From Bacteroidota bacterium (GTDB lineage Bacteria > Bacteroidota > Bacteroidia > Cytophagales > Cyclobacteriaceae), in the NCBI GenBank assembly GCA_023393375.1, contig JAEWLI010000118.1:1-23935 (forward strand): a stretch of DNA of 23,935 bases. Reading direction: 5' to 3'. The position numbers were made by a program, and so were the translations under genes. Below are positions 16,675 to 23,935 of this stretch, in pieces. The stretch's first letter is position 1. Every line of letters starts with the position of its first letter. The notes below the pieces were generated by a model. That model made no database searches. It was not told the DNA's origin and was given only the letters and a program-made list of their open reading frames with translations.

Positions 16675-17157
16675 TCAATCCAACCTCTTTACATTCAAAT
16701 TGTCCTTACACGCCAACAACAATTCTCTCTGGGTCTTCCCACTTTCCGGATGTAATTCATCAGCAGCGATATCATTTAATGGTACCAATACAAATAAACG
16801 GTTGGGTATTTCAGGATGAGGAATAGTAAGCATTTCACTTTTTATCACCAGATCATGATAATACAAAATATCAATATCAATTACCCTTTCATGCCATTTG
16901 ATATACCTTACACGGCCCATTTCTTTCTCTATATTATTTAACTTTAATAGTAACTCATGGGGCTTAAGTTCAGTGGTTATCTGAATTACCTGGTTTAGGT
17001 ATGCAGGTTGTTGATCATAACCCCAGGGTTCTGTTTCATAATAAAAGGACTGGTTGATTATCCCACCTATACTTTCACTGATCCGTTTTTCGGCATACTT
17101 TAGTGATGACAGCTTTTCTCCTAAATTACTTCCCAATACTAAATAAATTCCTTTCAT
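16675..17157 (-). CDS. folK: 2-amino-4-hydroxy-6-hydroxymethyldihydropteridine pyrophosphokinase (HPPK)
   Basis: This 160-residue cytoplasmic enzyme transfers pyrophosphate from ATP to 6-hydroxymethyl-dihydropterin in folate synthesis. Length matches the family. Landmarks are YLVLGSNLGEK (5-15), the YETEPWGY loop (40-47), AYLNQVI for pterin binding, the loop MGRVRYIKWHER with R82, R84, W88 and R91, the magnesium-binding D94-I-D96, and the closing PHPEIPNRLFVLVPL. It stands alone, divergent from sppA. A -7-like box TATTTTTG (minus strand, 17171-17178) sits 13 bases before the start, but no TTG partner was found. Confidence 0.95.
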   Translation of the reverse strand: MKGIYLVLGSNLGEKLSSLKYAEKRISESIGGIINQSFYYETEPWGYDQQPAYLNQVIQITTELKPHELLLKLNNIEKEMGRVRYIKWHERVIDIDILYYHDLVIKSEMLTIPHPEIPNRLFVLVPLNDIAADELHPESGKTQRELLLACKDNLNVKRLD

Positions 17158-17254
17158 CTGTAATTATGCCCAAAAATATAATATTGCTTTTGGATTGACG
17201 GTCTAATTTGTAATTTTAAGCCTAAAGTTAATTTAAATTGATAAACATATAGAT

Positions 17255-19009
17255 ATGAAATTTCTCAGGAATTTGCTGGCAGTACTTGTCGGACTGTTTT
17301 TATTCAGTTTTATTGCCATTTTTATCTTTATCGGAATGATGGCTTCATTGGGTTCGTCTTTGGGGGAAACCAAAGTAAATGTAGAAGCCAATTCTATCTT
17401 GCGAATTGATCTTAACCGCACAGTTGAAGAAGTTACAGCCGATGACCCTTTTGCAGTTGCATTCAGTAATGTGAAAGCCCCTTTAGGACTGCTCGACTTG
17501 AAAAGAGCACTTACTTATGCCAAAACAGATGACAAAATTAAGGGCATCTATTTAGATTGTGGCCAGGTGGCAGCAGGGTATGCTAGTTTACAGGAATTAA
17601 GAGGGGCTCTTCTTGATTTTAAAGAAAGCGGAAAATTTGTGGTGAGTTACAGCGAAATGTATTCAGAGGCTGGCTATTACTTGGCTTCTGCTGCCGATGA
17701 GGTATTGGTTTCACAAGAATCCCTCATGTTTGAATTTGACGGGATTTCTTATAATGCCATGTTTATCAAAGGATTACTTGATAAATTGGGTATAGAACCA
17801 GAGATATACAGGGTAGGCGAGTTCAAAGGTGCTGTTGAGCCCTTTCTAAGAAAAGATCTGAGCCCGGAAAATGAGCTTCAAATATCTTCTTTCATCAATT
17901 CTATTTATGATAATATTCTCACAGAGATATCAAGCAGCAGGAATATTCCTGTGGCGACATTAAAAACCATTTCTTCTGAAATGCAGGCTTTTGAAATTCA
18001 GGATGCATTAAAAGCCCGGTTGATCGATCGTTTAGTGTATTTGGATCAGGTGAAAGATAACCTTCGTGAAAGATTGGAAATTGAAAGGGATGATGAAATA
18101 AAGTTTATCAATATAGAAAAGTATATAAAAGTGGCCGATCCTACTACCTCATCACTTAATAGAATAGCAGTTGTTGTTGCTTCTGGTGATATTATTTCTG
18201 GTAAAGGTGAAGGGAATTCGGTTGGTTCGGATGACTTTGTAAAGATTTTTGAAGATATCAGGAAAGATGACAACATCAAAGCAGTGGTATTGCGGATTAA
18301 CTCACCCGGTGGAAGTGGTTTAGCTTCTGATGTGATATGGAGAGAAGTTTCACTTACAAAGGAGAAAAAACCTGTAATAGCGTCTATGTCCGATCTTGCA
18401 GCTTCTGGTGGATATTATCTTGCCATGCCTTGTGATACCATTGTAGCTAATCCCACTACCATTACTGGCTCGATTGGTGTATTTGGATTAATGTTTAATT
18501 TTGAACCTTTTCTCAATGACAAACTGGGCATTACAGTAGATGATGTCAATACTGGTAAACATTCTGATATGTTTAGTATGATGAGAACCCATACTTCAGA
18601 AGAAAGGGTAATGATGCAGAAAATGATCGATAATTTCTACGAAACTTTTATAGGTAAAGTAGCACAAGGAAGAAACATGTCGGTAGATGAAATAAAAAAG
18701 ATTGCTGAAGGCCGTGTGTGGACCGGTGATCAGGCCTTGGATAATGGCCTTGTTGATTTATTGGGGAATTTCGAAACCGCGGTAGACATTGCTGCTAATA
18801 AGGCTGGGATTGACGATTACAAATTGAGGTATTATCCAAAACAGAAAACAATTGTAGAACAATTATTAGAAGCCTTTAATCCTGAAGCTGAAGCCCGGAT
18901 ATTAAAATCAGCATTGGGAGAGGACTATATTTATTTGAAGAAAATGAAAGAACTAAAGCGCATGACTGGTATACAAACCAGGATGCCTTACGATCTTACC
19001 ATAAAATAG
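17255..19009 (+). CDS. sppA: Signal peptide peptidase SppA, 67K type
   Basis: This 584-residue membrane-anchored serine protease degrades cleaved signal peptides; length fits the long (67K) form with two tandem homologous halves. Residues 8-30 form the N-terminal membrane helix. The catalytic Lys is K191 in YRVGEFKGAVEPF (first half), and the nucleophile is S384 in SDLAASGGYYLA (second half), matching the K209/S409 dyad of E. coli SppA. The GSIGVFG oligomer motif follows. It is divergent from folK with about 97 bp between starts. A strong hairpin terminator follows the stop codon. Confidence 0.95.
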   Translation: MKFLRNLLAVLVGLFLFSFIAIFIFIGMMASLGSSLGETKVNVEANSILRIDLNRTVEEVTADDPFAVAFSNVKAPLGLLDLKRALTYAKTDDKIKGIYLDCGQVAAGYASLQELRGALLDFKESGKFVVSYSEMYSEAGYYLASAADEVLVSQESLMFEFDGISYNAMFIKGLLDKLGIEPEIYRVGEFKGAVEPFLRKDLSPENELQISSFINSIYDNILTEISSSRNIPVATLKTISSEMQAFEIQDALKARLIDRLVYLDQVKDNLRERLEIERDDEIKFINIEKYIKVADPTTSSLNRIAVVVASGDIISGKGEGNSVGSDDFVKIFEDIRKDDNIKAVVLRINSPGGSGLASDVIWREVSLTKEKKPVIASMSDLAASGGYYLAMPCDTIVANPTTITGSIGVFGLMFNFEPFLNDKLGITVDDVNTGKHSDMFSMMRTHTSEERVMMQKMIDNFYETFIGKVAQGRNMSVDEIKKIAEGRVWTGDQALDNGLVDLLGNFETAVDIAANKAGIDDYKLRYYPKQKTIVEQLLEAFNPEAEARILKSALGEDYIYLKKMKELKRMTGIQTRMPYDLTIK

Positions 19010-19030
19010 TTTGATTGATTATTTTAATTT

Positions 19031-19080
19031 ATAAGGTACCACAAAATGCATTGGCAAAATGTGGTACCTTATTTTATTTT
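19031..19080 (+). terminator. Rho-independent terminator after sppA
   Basis: Arms ATAAGGTACCACA (19031-19043) and TGTGGTACCTTAT (19060-19072) form a 13-bp perfect stem with a 16-base loop, followed by a T-rich run. It ends at the stop codon of the convergent porin gene. On the opposite strand the flank is A/T-rich but without a clean U-run, so termination is probably stronger for sppA. Confidence 0.8.
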
Positions 19081-19711
19081 AAAACAGACTAAAGCCTAAA
19101 CTCAGGATAAATTGATTGTTCCTAAGGTCGGTATCAAATTGTACACCGTCTATATTGATATTGTCTCCCATCTTACTAAGGCTACCCTCATATTTTAAAT
19201 CGAGGATAAACTGACCAGCATCCAACCCTATTCCTACCTGATAACCCACAGAAGCATCGCGCCACCCTTGTTTTATCTCATTATAAGATCCTGTCACATT
19301 CTGTTTTGCATCATCACTTAGTAGCATACTAAATACAGGACCCAATTGAAACCTGAAAAAATTGCCAAATTTGGTGCCAATCATCACTGGAACGTCAAAC
19401 TTGTTCAACCTGTAATTTCTGACAACATCATCTTGACCAATTTCATTAATTCTAACCCGGCCACCGGCAGAGGTAAACAATGCTTCCGGCTGGATGTAAA
19501 AATTAGCCACGGATACTCTAGCAAAAGCACCCACATGAAATCCTAGTCTGGCTTCTCCACTTTCAAACCGGTAAGCTGTACTGTTGATGTCTTTTACATT
19601 GATATTACTGGAACTTACACCGATCTTTGGGCCAAAGCGGAAAAACTGTTCCTGGCCATAGGTGGAAACCGTTATTAAAAAACCTGCGAAAAATAGAAAT
19701 ATTTTTTTCAT
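19079..19711 (-). CDS. PorT-like outer-membrane beta-barrel protein
   Basis: This 210-residue protein has a signal peptide (MKKIFLFFAGFLITVSTYGQ) followed by alternating amphipathic strands typical of small outer-membrane barrels of Bacteroidota (PorT/OmpW-like). Visible strands include RFGPKIGVSSSNINV, GFHVGAFARVSV, FYIQPEALFTS, FQLGPVFSML, VGYQVGIGLDAG and the last strand ending in phenylalanine (FILSLGFSLF), the signal for outer-membrane insertion. No specific function is assigned; family members may act in secretion or as general porins. The gene converges on sppA. Confidence 0.8.
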   Translation of the reverse strand: MKKIFLFFAGFLITVSTYGQEQFFRFGPKIGVSSSNINVKDINSTAYRFESGEARLGFHVGAFARVSVANFYIQPEALFTSAGGRVRINEIGQDDVVRNYRLNKFDVPVMIGTKFGNFFRFQLGPVFSMLLSDDAKQNVTGSYNEIKQGWRDASVGYQVGIGLDAGQFILDLKYEGSLSKMGDNINIDGVQFDTDLRNNQFILSLGFSLF

Positions 19712-20125
19712 GATACGACAAAAGTTAAAAAGTTAAAATGACTAAATAAAAATATTCAGGAGCAATTATCATGCTATCATCTGATTTTCAATGACTTTGC
19801 TCTATCATTTAAACCCCAAATGATTGGGTATGTTCAACGGTTTAGCAGTTATTAGTCCAATAGCTCAAAGCTCAAAGGTGAAAGTAAGGAAACTTGTATA
19901 GATGAAATAGTATAGGATATAGAAAATGGCATAAGTGTAGGAATTTCCTCACCTCATTACCTTATCAATTAATCACCTCGCCAACCCATCAACTAATTGT
20001 TTAGGTAGAAAATACATCTGATTTTATTCCATTTCCAACTGAATCCTAATTCAAATTAAAAATTACTAATTACCAACAATTAAACTCAAATTTTGCCTAT
20101 ATTTATATTACCAAATTCAAATATA
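19712..20125. other. 414-bp intergenic region, no gene seen
   Basis: This gap lies between the minus-strand porin and the plus-strand MbnP-like gene, so it should hold both promoters. A box TAACTTTTG close to the porin start is a near-match to the -7 element. Around 19850-19960 there are short repeated purine-rich words (CTCAAAG, AAAGGTGAAAG), and 19940-20000 is C-rich on this strand. No open frame or RNA structure is convincing. Confidence 0.4.
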
Positions 20126-20920
20126 ATGACCCATTTTATAAAACAACTGACTATATGGGGATTTCTTATCCTGATATTGCAAGGTATCATCTCCTGTGAA
20201 TCAAAAAACGACCCAGCTCCTAATAATCAAGATACAACCACTTCCATAACTTTTCATTTTGATCATACCGTTGATGGGGCAGGGGTAGTGTTTAATGATA
20301 TACGTTATGAAAATGAGGCTGGAAATAAATACAGCATTATGACTTTGAAATATTATATTTCAGATATCACTTTACATCGTTACAAAGGCGAGGAAGTGAA
20401 AATTGATACCTTCTTATACCGGGATATTGACAATTCGGATACACGCTCATTGCTAATTGAAAATATCCCTAATGGAGAATACACCTATATTTCATTCATA
20501 TTTGGGTTTTCTCCAGAGAAGAATGTGTCGTTTAGCCTGCCTCCCACTCAGGAAAATATTAATATGGAGTGGCCGGACCCAATGGGTGGGGGATATCATT
20601 ATATGAAATTGGAAGGCAGGTTTATTAAAAGTGATGGAGAGACAGGTAGTTACAATACCCATACCGGAAGGTTACAGACAATGGATGGCAATATAAATGA
20701 GAATTATATTGAAGTTGAGCTGCCATTTTCTTCTATTAATATACATAATGATAACTGGGAGGTTAACGTTGTAATGAATATCAACGAATGGTATGCTCAT
20801 CCGCATACTTATAATATTGAAACCTTTGGTCCGGCAATTATGGGAAGTCAGGATGCCCAACAAACATTAAAAGAAAATGGGAAAAACGTTTTTACTGTGA
20901 GGTCGATCAGTCGTAAATAG
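20126..20920 (+). CDS. MbnP-like lipoprotein, partner of the di-haem enzyme
   Basis: From the ATG at 20126 the protein is 264 residues; an in-frame upstream Met at 20093 would place 11 extra residues before the signal peptide. A lipoprotein signal ends at C24 (GIISC). The body matches the MbnP family found beside MbnH-type peroxidases: ITFHFDHTVDGAGVVF (41-56), LKYYISDITLH, IENIPNGEY, the conserved W149 in MEWPDPMGGGYHYMKLEG, and NTHTG (177-181). In Methylosinus, MbnP binds copper and has a tryptophan oxidised to kynurenine by MbnH. Here W149, W211 and W222 are candidate sites; W149 sits in the most conserved stretch. His44, His47, His158 and His179 could bind metal. The next gene starts 10 bases after the stop. 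Confidence 0.78.
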   Translation: MTHFIKQLTIWGFLILILQGIISCESKNDPAPNNQDTTTSITFHFDHTVDGAGVVFNDIRYENEAGNKYSIMTLKYYISDITLHRYKGEEVKIDTFLYRDIDNSDTRSLLIENIPNGEYTYISFIFGFSPEKNVSFSLPPTQENINMEWPDPMGGGYHYMKLEGRFIKSDGETGSYNTHTGRLQTMDGNINENYIEVELPFSSINIHNDNWEVNVVMNINEWYAHPHTYNIETFGPAIMGSQDAQQTLKENGKNVFTVRSISRK

Positions 20921-20930
20921 ATAATTTAGC

Positions 20931-21935
20931 ATGAAAGCAAATGCTTTAATATTATTGGTATTTATATTTTTCTCTTGTGCAAGAGATGAATCCATTCCTG
21001 CATTAACCCCCTATGAAATTGTAATTCCGGTACGTTTTCCGCCTATTCCCGTAATTCACAATAATCCCCTGACAGAAGAAGGCGTCGAGCTTGGCAGAAT
21101 GTTGTTTTATGACCCTATATTAGATAAAGATAATGCCAGGAGCTGTGCTACGTGTCACCAACAAAAATTTGCATTCTCCTCTCCGGACCATGAAAAACAT
21201 GGACTTTCGGTCTCGATCATGCCGCATTTTAATTTTGCATGGGACAATGCTTTTTTATGGGAAGGCAAAATTGAAGGTACTTTGGAAGATATTATGTTGT
21301 TTGAAATTATGGAGTTCTTTCAGACCGACCTGGAGCAAATCAACAAACATGAAAAGTATCCAGAACTGTTCAGACAGGTTTTTAATGTCACAAAAATTGA
21401 TTATCCCGACATTGCCAGGGCACTGGCTCAATTTGAAAAGACATTGATATCTGCCGATTCAAAATTTGACAAGTATTTAAAAAAGGAAGTAGAATTATCA
21501 GAACAGGAATTCCGTGGCTATAATTTATTCTTTTCAGAAGATGGAGACTGTTTTCATTGCCATGGCACTGTGTTGTTTAAAGACAATCTTTTTCATAATA
21601 ATGGGTTATATGATAATTTTAATGAGCACAATTATGGTCGATACAATGTTACAGGTGATGAAAATGACAAAGGCAAATTCAGAACACCTTCACTTCGAAA
21701 TATTGCTCTTACCGCACCATATATGCACGATGGCAGATACAGTACATTACATGAAGTCCTGAATTTTTATAGCGATCATGTAAATTTTACTGAATATACC
21801 GATCCTTTGATGAATCATGAAGGCGGGATAAACCTGACAGATGAGCAAAAGGAAGATGTTATTGCTTTTTTAAAGACACTCACAGATTCAACTTTCATAA
21901 ATAATCCACGGTTTTCCAATCCGTTTCTTGAATAA
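20931..21935 (+). CDS. MbnH-like di-haem cytochrome c peroxidase/oxygenase
   Basis: This 334-residue lipoprotein (signal ends FFSC16) belongs to the bacterial di-haem cytochrome c peroxidase/MauG family. The two haem c sites are C72-A-T-C-H76 and C207-F-H-C-H211. Other family signs are EGVELGRMLFYDP, the inter-haem tryptophan candidates W104 and W110 (AWDNAFLWEGK), KFRTPSLRNIALTAPYMHDG with M265, and the C-terminal LTDEQKEDVIAFLKTLTD helix. It would act in the periplasm using hydrogen peroxide. Its position 10 bases after an MbnP-like gene indicates a modifying enzyme for that partner rather than simple peroxide removal. A strong terminator follows. Confidence 0.88.
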   Translation: MKANALILLVFIFFSCARDESIPALTPYEIVIPVRFPPIPVIHNNPLTEEGVELGRMLFYDPILDKDNARSCATCHQQKFAFSSPDHEKHGLSVSIMPHFNFAWDNAFLWEGKIEGTLEDIMLFEIMEFFQTDLEQINKHEKYPELFRQVFNVTKIDYPDIARALAQFEKTLISADSKFDKYLKKEVELSEQEFRGYNLFFSEDGDCFHCHGTVLFKDNLFHNNGLYDNFNEHNYGRYNVTGDENDKGKFRTPSLRNIALTAPYMHDGRYSTLHEVLNFYSDHVNFTEYTDPLMNHEGGINLTDEQKEDVIAFLKTLTDSTFINNPRFSNPFLE

Positions 21936-21951
21936 TATAGACTTAAAATTG

Positions 21952-21984
21952 AAAAACCCTGTCAGACGCTGACAGGGTTTTTTT
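21952..21984 (+). terminator. Rho-independent terminator after the MbnP/MbnH pair
   Basis: AAAAACCCTGTCAG and CTGACAGGGTTTTT form a 14-bp perfect stem around the loop ACG, ending in a run of seven T. This is a textbook intrinsic terminator 17 bases after the stop codon. Confidence 0.93.
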
Positions 21985-21992
21985 AGTCAATT

Positions 21993-22016
21993 TCACATGA
22001 ATTTGAATCCATGTGA
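21993..22016. promoter_or_regulatory. Inverted repeat upstream of fabH
   Basis: TCACATG (21993-21999) and CATGTGA (22010-22016) are perfect 7-base arms with a 10-base spacer, about 200 bases before fabH. It could be an operator, or a weak back-up hairpin for the preceding terminator since TTTT follows. Nearby, the words CGGTTTAACATATA and CGGTTAATATA are similar direct repeats. Confidence 0.3.
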
Positions 22017-22218
22017 TTTTATAAAAAACGGTTTAACATATAGTTAATAACGGTTAATATAAAATGTTTATTGAACTTTTGAAGTATTTATTACATTCCC
22101 TCTACCGATAGTTTTAAAAGATTGTGTTAAAAACACTTGATACTGAATGGTTTAGGTGCTAATATTGACGGTTTTTTAGCTAATTGGTCTTAAATAATCT
22201 CGAAAATAATATTCTTAT

Positions 22219-23208
22219 ATGTCAAAAATTCAAGCAGCAATAACTGGTATAGCCGCCTATCTGCCTCCTTATGTGTTGACAAATGCAGAATTGGAACAGA
22301 TGGTGGAAACCTCAGATGAATGGATAGTAACAAGGACAGGTATAAAAGAACGCCGTATCCTTAAGGGAGAGGGTAAAGGCACCTCTGTAATGGGAACTGA
22401 AGCTGCAAAAGAACTACTGGAAAAGATGAATGTGGATCCTATGGATGTAGACGGGGTAATATGTGCCACTATTACTCCGGATATGATGTTTCCGACCACA
22501 TCTAATCTGATAGCGTCAAATATTGGGGCTAAAAAGGCATTCGGATTTGATTTGTTGGCGGCGTGTAGCGGGTTTCTTTTCGCTCTCGAAACAGCAGTAA
22601 ATTACGTTAAATCCGGAGCATATAACAAGATTATAGTATTGGGTGCAGATAAAATGTCTTCTGTTACAAATTATAAAGACAGGAACAGCTGCATATTGTT
22701 TGGCGATGCAGCAGCTGCTGTAATGGTTGAACCTATTCAGGATGGCAACGGAATTAAAGACTCCATCATTCGCAGCGATGCAGTTGGAAAAGATTTGATC
22801 TATCTGAAGGCAGGGGGTTCTGCCTATCCGGCTACTGAGCAAACCATTGCCAATGGTGACCATTATTTTTTCCAGGACGGTAAAAGTGTCTTCAAATATG
22901 CCGTTACTCAAATGGCCGATGTTTCTGTGGAATTGATGCAAAGAAATCAGCTTACGGCTGAAGATATATCTTACTTTATCCCGCATCAGGCCAATAAAAG
23001 AATAATAGACGGTGTAGCTAACCGGCTGGGCATGAGCATGGATAAAGTAGTTGTGAATATCGAAAAATATGGAAATACTACTGCAGCCACTATCCCGCTT
23101 TGTTTATGGGAGTGGGAAGATAAGTTTAATAAAGGGGATAACATCATTTTATCTGCTTTTGGTGCTGGATTTACATGGGGAGCAACTTATCTGAAATGGG
23201 CATATTAA
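22219..23208 (+). CDS. fabH: Beta-ketoacyl-ACP synthase III
   Basis: This 329-residue cytoplasmic enzyme starts fatty-acid synthesis by condensing an acyl-CoA with malonyl-ACP. The catalytic triad is complete: C116 in LLAACSGF, H256 in IPHQANKRI and N286 in KYGNTTAAT. Other family marks are TSDEWIVTRTGIKERR near the N-terminus, LFGDAAAAVMVEP and the closing GAGFTWGATYLKW. It lacks the common plsX/rpmF neighbours on the left, being preceded by a terminator. It is followed after 7 bases by pdxB, so the two are probably co-transcribed. Confidence 0.95.
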   Translation: MSKIQAAITGIAAYLPPYVLTNAELEQMVETSDEWIVTRTGIKERRILKGEGKGTSVMGTEAAKELLEKMNVDPMDVDGVICATITPDMMFPTTSNLIASNIGAKKAFGFDLLAACSGFLFALETAVNYVKSGAYNKIIVLGADKMSSVTNYKDRNSCILFGDAAAAVMVEPIQDGNGIKDSIIRSDAVGKDLIYLKAGGSAYPATEQTIANGDHYFFQDGKSVFKYAVTQMADVSVELMQRNQLTAEDISYFIPHQANKRIIDGVANRLGMSMDKVVVNIEKYGNTTAATIPLCLWEWEDKFNKGDNIILSAFGAGFTWGATYLKWAY

Positions 23209-23215
23209 GATATTT

Positions 23216-23935
23216 ATGAAGATAGTGATTGATGATAAAATCCCTTTTATCAAAGGGGTACTCGAACCATACGCGGATGTGGTTTATTTACCTGGTGGAA
23301 AAATAAGCCCTGATGATGTTGTCGATGCCAATGCTTTAGTTACCCGGACCCGGACAAAATGCAATGAGCACTTATTAAAAGGGTCGTCAATTGAATTGAT
23401 TACAACCGCTACCATAGGCTATGATCATATAGATGTAGCCTATTGTGATAAGGCTGGAATAAAATGGCAAAATGCTCCCGGATGTAATTCTGGATCCGTG
23501 TTACAGTACATCGCATCTGTTTTTGCCAATTTGGTTCTCAAAAAGAATATTTCCTTAAAGGGAAAAACCTTAGGTGTTGTGGGAGTCGGTAATGTAGGTA
23601 GTAAAATCGCTAGATTGGGTGCTGCCTTTGATATGAAAGTGCTTTTAAATGATCCTCCACGGGAACGAGTGGAGGGATCAGAAAAATTTACCAGTCTCGA
23701 AGAATTACTTCAGGAATCAGATATAATTTCACTTCATGTACCTTTAATCCGGGAAGGGATGGATAAGTCTTATCATTTGTTAAATGAACAATCATTGATG
23801 AAGATGAAACCTGAAGCCATCCTGATCAATACTTCCCGAGGAGAGGCCATAAATACCAGTGCATTGATGGAGGCTCTTCATCAGGGAAAGTTAGGAAAAG
23901 TTGTTTTAGATGTGTGGGAAAATGAACCTCAAATC
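23216..23935 (+). CDS. pdxB: Erythronate-4-phosphate dehydrogenase, 5' part (runs off window)
   Basis: The first 240 codons are present and the gene continues beyond the right edge. The protein is a D-2-hydroxyacid dehydrogenase with a short N-terminal domain, a conserved TTATIGYDHID segment, the PdxB signature NAPGCNSGSVLQYIA (86-100), and an NAD-binding G-x-G-x-x-G at 123-128 (GVGNVG). Catalytic R208 (NTSRGE) and E237 (VWENEP) are visible; the catalytic His lies past the edge. PdxB oxidises 4-phospho-erythronate in the DXP-dependent branch of pyridoxal phosphate synthesis. The ATG at 23216 follows the fabH stop by 7 bases. Confidence 0.9.
   Translation, partial: MKIVIDDKIPFIKGVLEPYADVVYLPGGKISPDDVVDANALVTRTRTKCNEHLLKGSSIELITTATIGYDHIDVAYCDKAGIKWQNAPGCNSGSVLQYIASVFANLVLKKNISLKGKTLGVVGVGNVGSKIARLGAAFDMKVLLNDPPRERVEGSEKFTSLEELLQESDIISLHVPLIREGMDKSYHLLNEQSLMKMKPEAILINTSRGEAINTSALMEALHQGKLGKVVLDVWENEPQI

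Noticed and set aside
16608..16677. Possible bidirectional terminator between the MazF-like gene and folK
   Set aside because: The ATTGTA/TACAAT arms are only six weak pairs with a loop of more than 30 bases; not convincing despite the T-run.
20931..21935. Plain hydrogen-peroxide detoxifying cytochrome c peroxidase
   Set aside because: The haem motifs would allow it, but the adjacent MbnP-like partner makes a protein-modifying MbnH-type role more likely. It is kept as the alternative.
22516..22986. 156-codon open frame on the minus strand inside fabH
   Set aside because: It is antisense to the catalytic core of fabH, with no family features and no own promoter.

Overview
The window looks like chromosomal DNA of a low-GC member of the Bacteroidota, probably a marine or environmental Cytophagales-type bacterium. 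The evidence is AT-rich intergenic DNA, promoters of the Bacteroidota type (TTG-N17-23-TAnnTTTG) in front of at least two genes, several lipoproteins with a signal peptide ending in Ser-Cys, two six-bladed beta-propeller lipoproteins, a PorT-like outer-membrane barrel, a MbnP/MbnH-type pair and few strong Shine-Dalgarno sequences. The genus cannot be fixed from the sequence alone. No rRNA, tRNA, transposase, integrase or CRISPR array was seen.

Layout. 1-2.7 kb is an accessory, partly decayed stretch: a short SH3-domain protein that ends inside a palindromic repeat, a class-C beta-lactamase-like serine hydrolase, a probable sugar-mutarotase remnant and a second copy of the repeat. 2.7-5.7 kb holds a membrane protein in which a vitamin K epoxide reductase (VKOR)-like domain is flanked by SPW repeats, an ATP-grasp enzyme of unknown substrate and a small heavy-metal-associated (HMA)-like protein that has lost its metal-binding cysteines. 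5.8-9.7 kb is a minus-strand run: an exported TPR protein and two tandem six-bladed propeller lipoproteins, of which the upstream one carries an apparent frameshift that detaches its last ~45 residues.

10.2-15.8 kb is a complete tripartite RND efflux operon (adaptor, inner-membrane pump, TolC-like channel) with overlapping reading frames. 16.0-16.6 kb is a two-gene toxin-antitoxin module (ribbon-helix-helix antitoxin, MazF-like toxin) with a well-formed promoter and a likely operator. 16.7-19.7 kb contains folK, the divergent sppA and a PorT-like porin. 20.1-21.9 kb is an MbnP-like lipoprotein followed by a MbnH-like di-haem peroxidase and a strong terminator. The right end is fabH followed closely by pdxB, which runs off the window.

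The clearest cooperating sets are the efflux operon, the toxin-antitoxin pair and the MbnP/MbnH-type pair, in which the di-haem enzyme would be expected to modify its partner lipoprotein. The less ordinary signals are the repeat pair next to truncated genes, the propeller frameshift, the cysteine-less HMA protein and the SPW-VKOR-SPW fusion.
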